This document shows positions 59,627-64,000 of a stretch of DNA of 64,000 nucleotides, in pieces. The stretch is from an uncultured Atopobiaceae bacterium. Its GTDB lineage: Bacteria > Actinomycetota > Coriobacteriia > Coriobacteriales > Atopobiaceae. The notes beneath the pieces are model-generated. The model searched no databases and was not told where the DNA came from. It was given only the letters and a program-made list of their open reading frames with translations. Both the position numbers and the translations under genes were made by a program. Each line of letters opens with the position of its first letter. Positions within the stretch are counted from its first letter, which is position 1. The stretch is taken from the NCBI GenBank assembly GCA_934792625.1, contig CAKVON010000010.1, forward strand, positions 1-64,000. Reading direction: 5' to 3'.

Positions 59627-60097
59627 ATGCGATACACCGTCGTGGCCGTCGGCAAGCTGAAGGAGCGCTTCTGGCGCGATGCGTGCGCCGAGTACGTCAA
59701 GCGCCTGGGCGCGTATGCCAAGGTCGACGTGCGCGAGGTTCCCGACGTCGACCCGGCGCGCGCCGGCGGCGTCGAGGCGAGCCGCGAGCGCGAGGGCCAA
59801 ACGATTCTGACGGCGATTCCCGACCGCTCGCACGTGATTCTTCTTGCGATTGACGGCAAGCAACGTTCGAGCGAGGCCTTCTCGGCCCACCTGGACGAGC
59901 TCGCGCTGCGTGGCAAGAGCGACCTGACGTTTGTGATCGGCGGCTCCGACGGCGTGGCGGCCGCGGTGCGCGCCCGCGCCGACGAGACGTTCTCGTTCGG
60001 GCCCATCACCCTGCCGCATAACCTGGCACGTGTGGTCCTTTTGGAGCAGGTCTATCGCGCCTGCAAGATCAGCCGCGGCGAGCCCTACCACAAGTAG
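59627..60097 (+). CDS. rlmH: 23S rRNA (pseudouridine1915-N3)-methyltransferase
   Basis: 156 aa SPOUT methyltransferase, full length: N-terminal RYTVVAVGKLKERFWRDACAEYVKRLGAY, SAM pocket LAIDGKQRSSEAFSAHLDEL, knot FVIGGSDGVAAAVRARAD and C-terminal LPHNLARVVLLEQVYRACKISRGEPYHK. Modifies pseudouridine 1915 in helix 69. ATG 59627 has GAAGGGGAG upstream. Followed 78 nt later by the GntR-ABC operon, which has its own promoter. Confidence 0.96.
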   Translation: MRYTVVAVGKLKERFWRDACAEYVKRLGAYAKVDVREVPDVDPARAGGVEASREREGQTILTAIPDRSHVILLAIDGKQRSSEAFSAHLDELALRGKSDLTFVIGGSDGVAAAVRARADETFSFGPITLPHNLARVVLLEQVYRACKISRGEPYHK

Positions 60098-60111
60098 CCA
60101 TAAATATGTCC

Positions 60112-60141
60112 TTGCGTAACTGTATATAGCGTGTATATACT
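60112..60141 (+). promoter_or_regulatory. Promoter and operator of the GntR-ABC operon
   Basis: TTGCGT (60112-60117), 18-nt spacer, TATACT (60136-60141). Between and over them is GTATATA-N5-TATATAC (60122-60128 and 60134-60140), a perfect inverted repeat of YtrA/GntR type, so the regulator would block its own promoter. Confidence 0.82.
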
Positions 60142-60175
60142 GTGCCTATCAGATATACACGGCTAAGGAACATGC

Positions 60176-60556
60176 ATGGACATCATCATCTCGAACTCGA
60201 GCGACAAGCCCATCTACGAGCAGATCTGCTCGCAGCTTCGCTCGCAGATCCTGTCGGGCACCCTTGCCTCGGGCGAGCGCCTGCCCTCGATCCGGTCCCT
60301 GGCGGACGGCCTTGGCGTGAGCGTGATCACCACCAAGCGTGCCTACTCCGACCTCGAGTCCGAGGGGCTCGTCGCAACGGTTCCCGGCAAGGGGTGCTTC
60401 GTCTCCGAGCAGAGCAGCGACCTTCTGCGCGAGCGGCGGATGCGCCACGTGGAGCAGCTTCTTGGCCAGGCTGCCGCCGAGGCCCTCGAGCTTGGGGTCT
60501 CGCGTGCGGAGCTTCATGACATGGTCGACCTCATGGCCCCCGAGGGCCTCGAGTAG
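60176..60556 (+). CDS. GntR-family regulator (YtrA subfamily)
   Basis: 126 aa, short YtrA-type: MDIIISNSSDKPIYEQICSQLRSQILSG, HTH LPSIRSLADGLGVSVITTKRAYSDLESEGLVATVPGKGCFV, then a short dimerisation tail without a ligand domain. Such regulators repress adjacent ABC exporters and are induced by cell-wall antibiotics. ATG 60176. The ABC ATPase starts 15 nt later. Confidence 0.92.
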   Translation: MDIIISNSSDKPIYEQICSQLRSQILSGTLASGERLPSIRSLADGLGVSVITTKRAYSDLESEGLVATVPGKGCFVSEQSSDLLRERRMRHVEQLLGQAAAEALELGVSRAELHDMVDLMAPEGLE

Positions 60557-60571
60557 AGAAGGGCTGGAACT

Positions 60572-61471
60572 ATGGCAAACCTGCTGGAGATGCATGGCGT
60601 GTGTCGTCGGGTGAGCGAGTCCTTCTCGCTCGCGGACGTGGGCCTGGCCGTCGCTGGCGGTGAGGTCGTCGGGTTCGTCGGCGCCAACGGCGCCGGCAAG
60701 ACGACGACGATTCGCGCGGCGCTTGGCCTCGTGCACGTCGACTCGGGCTCGATCGAGTTGTTTGGCATGCCGTTTGGCGCCGACGCCGATGACGCCGCGC
60801 AACGTGACGTGCGCTCGCGCGTGGGCGTGGTGCTCGACAGCTGCCCGTTCCCGCGTGACCACACGGTTGCCCAGGTGGCCGCCTGCGTTGCCTGCGCCTA
60901 TCCCCTGTGGGACCAGGCGCGCTTTGACGCCCTTGTCGCACAGGCGGGAATCACCCCCAAGACGAGGGTGAGGGACCTCTCCCGCGGTATGGGGATGAAG
61001 CTGCAGCTGGCGGTCGCGCTGTCACATGGCGCCGAGCTGCTCGTGTTGGACGAGGCCACGGCCGGGCTCGACCCTATCGCGCGCGACGAGGTGCTCGACA
61101 TGCTGCGCGCCTTCGCGAGCGAGGGTGCGGATGGGGAGGGTCCCGAGCACGCGGTCCTTCTCTCCAGCCACATCACGAGCGATTTGGAGCGCATCGCGGA
61201 TCGCGTGGTTGCCATCGATGGTGGACGGATCGTGTTTGACGTCGCGCGCGAGGACATCACCGACACGGCGGGTATTGCGCGATGTGCCGCTTCTCGCGCG
61301 CAGGAGGTGCTCTCGTGCGTCGACGGCGCCCGACTGCTTCGCCGTGAGTTTAGCTGTGATGTCTTGGTGCCCGACCGCTTCGAGTTTGCAGAGGCGTTTC
61401 CCGACATTGCCTGCGACCGCGCCAGCGTTGATGACTACCTGCACTTTTATCTGAAGGGGGAGACCCGATGA
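60572..61471 (+). CDS. ABC transporter ATP-binding protein
   Basis: 299 aa. Walker A FVGANGAGKTTTIR, Q-loop, signature DLSRGMGMKLQLAVAL (a LSGG variant reading LSRGM), Walker B LLVLDEATAGLDP, H-loop LLSSHITSDLERI. Residues about 225-299 are a C-terminal extension common in ABC-2 exporters of the YtrB/BcrA type. ATG 60572 follows GAAGGG. Its last codons overlap the permease start by 4 nt. Confidence 0.94.
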   Translation: MANLLEMHGVCRRVSESFSLADVGLAVAGGEVVGFVGANGAGKTTTIRAALGLVHVDSGSIELFGMPFGADADDAAQRDVRSRVGVVLDSCPFPRDHTVAQVAACVACAYPLWDQARFDALVAQAGITPKTRVRDLSRGMGMKLQLAVALSHGAELLVLDEATAGLDPIARDEVLDMLRAFASEGADGEGPEHAVLLSSHITSDLERIADRVVAIDGGRIVFDVAREDITDTAGIARCAASRAQEVLSCVDGARLLRREFSCDVLVPDRFEFAEAFPDIACDRASVDDYLHFYLKGETR

Positions 61472-62145
61472 GAAACGCCGTCGTCTGCGACCTGAGGACC
61501 CTGCTCCCGTTTTTGCCCTCGGTCGGCGTCACCCTTGTGCTCGTCTGCGCGTTTCTGACCCTTGGTGGCGGCGCCCTGTCGGCGGTTGGCAGCGTCTGCG
61601 CCATGACGTTGCTGCTGTGCATGTTCTCGCTTGGGGGCTATGACGACCAGAACGGCTGGGGCAGGTTCCGCGCCACGCTGCCGCTCTCGCGTCGTGAGGT
61701 CGTCGTCGGCCGTTACCTGGCCGTGCTGGCGCTTGGGCTTGTCGGCGTGGTTCTCGGAGTTGCCATGGGCATGGCGTTCCAGGCTGTGGTCGCCGTCCTG
61801 CCCATGGCCGCCCATCCCGATGTGTATGGCTTGCCCGATCTCTTTGCGTCGTCCGTCGCGTCGATGGCATGCGGCCTGGTGATCTGCTCGGTGGCGATGC
61901 CCTTCTGTGTCAAGTACGGGGCCATTCGCGGCGCACGCATCTTTGCCTGTGCCGTGGCGGTCGCGGCCTCGCTTGCCATTGCGGCGGGCATGAACCTGGT
62001 GGGTCCCGAGACGCTTGCCGGAGTCGGGGCCTGGGTGGATGCGAACGTTGCCGCGTGCGTCGCGATCGTGACGGTGGTCGCTGCGGTGGCATATGCGGCG
62101 AGCTGTGCCGTCAGCCTGCGCATATACGGGGCGAAGGACCTGTAG
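61468..62145 (+). CDS. ABC-2 type permease
   Basis: 225 aa, six hydrophobic helices. GGYDDQNGWGRFRATLPLSRREVVVGRYLAVLALG is the ABC2_membrane_5 signature seen in permeases next to YtrA regulators. Forms an exporter with the upstream ATPase; probable substrates are cell-envelope antibiotics or lipids. ATG 61468 overlaps the ATPase stop (ATGA). End of operon; no terminator with a U-tract follows before the repeat region. Confidence 0.9.
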   Translation: MRNAVVCDLRTLLPFLPSVGVTLVLVCAFLTLGGGALSAVGSVCAMTLLLCMFSLGGYDDQNGWGRFRATLPLSRREVVVGRYLAVLALGLVGVVLGVAMGMAFQAVVAVLPMAAHPDVYGLPDLFASSVASMACGLVICSVAMPFCVKYGAIRGARIFACAVAVAASLAIAAGMNLVGPETLAGVGAWVDANVAACVAIVTVVAAVAYAASCAVSLRIYGAKDL

Positions 62146-62193
62146 CCCGCAGGGGTCTTGCGGCAATTTCGGCCGATTTTGCAAATTGGCGGC

Positions 62194-62411
62194 GGTTTAC
62201 TGTGTTTTGGGCCCTGAATTTGGGCTTCGAAAGACAGTAAACCGTCCGTTTTTTGCACAGGGTCTCGCCTTTCGAAATCGTCTGATTAGAACTGGAATAA
62301 AATGCCTGGTAGATGGCTTGTCACTTTCAGCGGCTCGTCTGGTGTCGGGCGACGGGGCCTCTCGCGACACAGTAAATCGGCCATTTTTTCGAAAACACAG
62401 TAATCCGTCGG
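62194..62411. repeat. Four ACAGTAA(A)YC repeats
   Basis: Copies: 62194-62210 (inverted), 62234-62243, 62367-62380 and 62394-62411, with core ACACAGTAAACC or ACAGTAAATC/ACAGTAATCC. Three are followed by CGTCC/CGGCC/CGTCG, and two by a TTTTTT run; TTCGAAA occurs next to two of them. Confidence 0.8.
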
Positions 62412-62575
62412 TAATTCGTGCGTGGCTCGGCGCGTGATGGTCGGGTGGCTTGCGCGACCCGCGGGCGCGGAGCGGGACGGCTCGCGGCGCTATGCCGGTG
62501 GGAGCTCCCATGGGTCAATCGGCCCTGCCCGTCGCTAATCGGCATCGCGCGTCAGCCTCGCCTGCATCCTTCGTT

Positions 62576-62586
62576 CTTCTCGGCAG
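62576..62586 (+). repeat. Copy of 11-bp element CTTCTCGGCAG
   Basis: 172 nt upstream of the APC permease start. Confidence 0.85.
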
Positions 62587-62757
62587 TATGCATATTGCGG
62601 AATCAATCATTCGAGTCTCTCGATGCTTGGTACACGATTCCCGGCCGCTCCCGGTGCCTGGGATGCCGCTCGTATCGGGAACGTCTCCCTTCCCGTGCGC
62701 CAGTGGGCAAGAATCGACGGCGTTCGAAAGAGCTTGGCCCATGAAGGGAGACTGGAA

Positions 62758-64000
62758 ATGGCTGAGAAGGAGGCGTCTGCCGGCGGGATGAAGAAGGAGC
62801 TCACGCTCTTCAACTTCTTCACCATCGGCTTCGGCGCGATTATCGGCACCGGCTGGGTGCTGCTCGTTGGTGATTGGATGGTGCTTGGCGGCGGCCCCGT
62901 GCCCGCCATGATCGCCTTCGCGCTCGGCGCGATCTTGCTGGTGCCCATCGGCATGGTCTTTGGCGAGCTCACGGCCGCCATTCCCATCTCGGGCGGCATC
63001 ATCGAGTACGTGGAGCGCACGGTCGGGCGCAAGTCGGGATTTATCACCGGCTGGATGCTCCTGCTGGGCAACGCCCCGCTGTGCCCGTGGGAGGCGATCG
63101 CCATCTCCACGCTTTTGACGGACCGCTTCGCGGAGTTCCCGGCGCTGGCGTGGCTGCGCAGCGTGAAGCTCTACACGATCCTGGGCGCGGACGTCTACCT
63201 GTGGCCCACGGTCATCGCCCTGGGCTTTGCCGTTCTGGTCATCTTCCTCAACCTGCGTGGCGCCGGCGCGGCTGCGAAGCTCTCGAGCTTTCTGACCAAG
63301 GCCCTTCTCGGCGGCATGGTCCTTGCCATGGTCATCAGCTTCATGACGGGCTCGCCCGACAACGCCATGCCCGTGTTCTCGCAGGTGACCGACGCGGCCG
63401 GCGGCAGCTCCACCACGGCGACGAGCCTTCTGGGCGGCATCGTGGCGGTCCTGGTCATGACCCCGTTCTTTTACGCGGGCTTCGACACCATCCCGCAGCA
63501 GGCCGAGGAGGCCTCCGAGAACATCGACTGGAAGAAGTTCGGCCTGATCCCGGCCATCGCGCTTCTGGCCTCGGGCGTCTTCTACCTGATCTGCATCTAC
63601 AGCTTCGGCAGCATCATCGACTGGCACGAGTTCGTGCGCAGCTCCGTGCCCGCCCTGGCCGTGTTGCAGCGCATCAACCTGTTCTTCTACATCGCGATGC
63701 TCATCATCGCGACCCTCGGCCCCCTGGGTCCCATGAACTCGTTCTTCGGCGCCTCGAGCCGCCTGATGCTCGCCATGGGCCGCAAGGAGATGCTGCCCGC
63801 CGACTTCGCCGAGATCGACCCCAACTCCGGCGTGCCCAAAAAGGCCGTCGTCGTGATGGGCGCCCTCACCCTCATCGGGCCCTTCCTGGGTCGCAACATG
63901 CTGGTGCCCCTGACCAACGTCGCCTCCCTCGGCTTCGTCTTCGCCTGCACTATGGCCGGCGTGGCGTGCTGGAAGCTGCGTCGCACCGAGCCCGACCTGC
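62758..64000 (+). CDS. APC-family amino acid permease, partial
   Basis: The first 414 residues are visible; the gene runs off the right edge. N-terminal LTLFNFFTIGFGAIIGTGWVLLVGDWMVLGGGPVPAM is the APC substrate-binding helix 1 (GxGxxIGTG). Helices continue through GFDTIPQQAEEASENIDWKK, a conserved cytoplasmic loop, and GPLGPMNSFFGASSRLMLAMGRKEMLP. About ten to eleven helices are in the window. Amino acid or polyamine/amine exchanger, specificity unknown. ATG 62758 has AAGGGAG upstream. Confidence 0.9.
   Translation, partial: MAEKEASAGGMKKELTLFNFFTIGFGAIIGTGWVLLVGDWMVLGGGPVPAMIAFALGAILLVPIGMVFGELTAAIPISGGIIEYVERTVGRKSGFITGWMLLLGNAPLCPWEAIAISTLLTDRFAEFPALAWLRSVKLYTILGADVYLWPTVIALGFAVLVIFLNLRGAGAAAKLSSFLTKALLGGMVLAMVISFMTGSPDNAMPVFSQVTDAAGGSSTTATSLLGGIVAVLVMTPFFYAGFDTIPQQAEEASENIDWKKFGLIPAIALLASGVFYLICIYSFGSIIDWHEFVRSSVPALAVLQRINLFFYIAMLIIATLGPLGPMNSFFGASSRLMLAMGRKEMLPADFAEIDPNSGVPKKAVVVMGALTLIGPFLGRNMLVPLTNVASLGFVFACTMAGVACWKLRRTEPDL

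Larger units (their letters stand above)
62146..62757. other. 612-bp gap with short repeats
   Basis: No convincing gene. The first half is AT-richer and holds the ACAGTAA repeats (62194-62411). The second half is GC-rich and contains one copy of the 11-bp element and a possible leader hairpin, TTCCCG at about 62638 with CGGGAA at about 62677, upstream of the permease. No T-box specifier or antiterminator sequence is seen. Confidence 0.5.

Noticed and set aside
62194..62411. Possible CRISPR array.
   Set aside because: Repeats are short, unevenly spaced, partly inverted and too few, and no cas gene is nearby.
62590..62757. T-box leader before the APC permease.
   Set aside because: A possible hairpin exists but there is no TGGNACCGCG antiterminator sequence or terminator pair.
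1..64000. tRNA or rRNA genes.
   Set aside because: I scanned gaps for GGTTCGAATCC-type T-arms and CCA ends and found none that fold as tRNA; no rRNA-like sequence is seen.

Overview
The window is about 64 kb of high-GC, tightly packed bacterial chromosome. Frequent GAG/CTC/GCC codons, short intergenic gaps, occasional GTG/TTG starts and the gene families present (YitT transporter, LIVCS carrier, several aldo/keto reductases, CD1871A-type CXXC protein, TipAS-type regulators) suggest a host-associated anaerobe of the Actinomycetota class Coriobacteriia (Olsenella/Atopobium/Collinsella-like). That placement is inferred from gene content and composition; no rRNA or tRNA gene is visible to confirm it.

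Layout. 1-2620: start of a type IIA topoisomerase B subunit running off the left edge, and a GMP synthetase lacking its glutaminase domain. 2665-6701: two-component system divergent from an envelope redox operon (small CXXC protein, NapH-like polyferredoxin, thioredoxin-fold lipoprotein). 6726-10151: YitT transporter, tRNA-dihydrouridine synthase, O6-alkylguanine repair protein, methyltransferase. 10364-13761: toxin-antitoxin pair, a UvrA paralogue and a fragment of an MFS transporter. 13787-20982: phosphoesterase, MATE exporter, then a redox/detoxification operon divergent from a LysR regulator. 21016-30569: EamA transporter, HipBA, TetR with a membrane protein, FMN reductase, branched-chain amino acid carrier, DUF4143 ATPase, XRE-TipAS regulator, malic enzyme. 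30733-31795: SdpR/SdpI pair with its operator. 32191-34860: ClpP, a VirD4/TraG-like ATPase without membrane anchor, and an unknown protein, with no other conjugation gene around. 35020-40172: radical SAM/SPASM protein divergent from a TetR regulator, small membrane and redox proteins, another aldo/keto reductase. 40458-43487: tandem zinc-ribbon beta-propeller membrane proteins. 43505-59499: HAD phosphatase, cysteine desulfidase-like enzyme, MFS, PAP2, release factor 3, MntP, ROK kinase, uracil-DNA glycosylase, second MATE, LysR, 2-hydroxyacid dehydrogenase, RsmJ, YhbY, GH3 lipoprotein. 59627-64000: RlmH, a GntR-ABC exporter operon, a repeat-rich gap and the start of an APC permease.

The most interesting signals are (1) an 11-bp element, CTTCTCGGCAG, present in 18 exact copies that I found by eye, 14 of them in noncoding DNA; (2) the ClpP + anchorless VirD4-like ATPase + unknown protein locus; (3) a 62.2-62.4 kb gap with four ACAGTAA-type repeats; and (4) paired GTGTCC-N6-GTGTCC sites in two unrelated gaps. 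There is no CRISPR array, insertion sequence or prophage.
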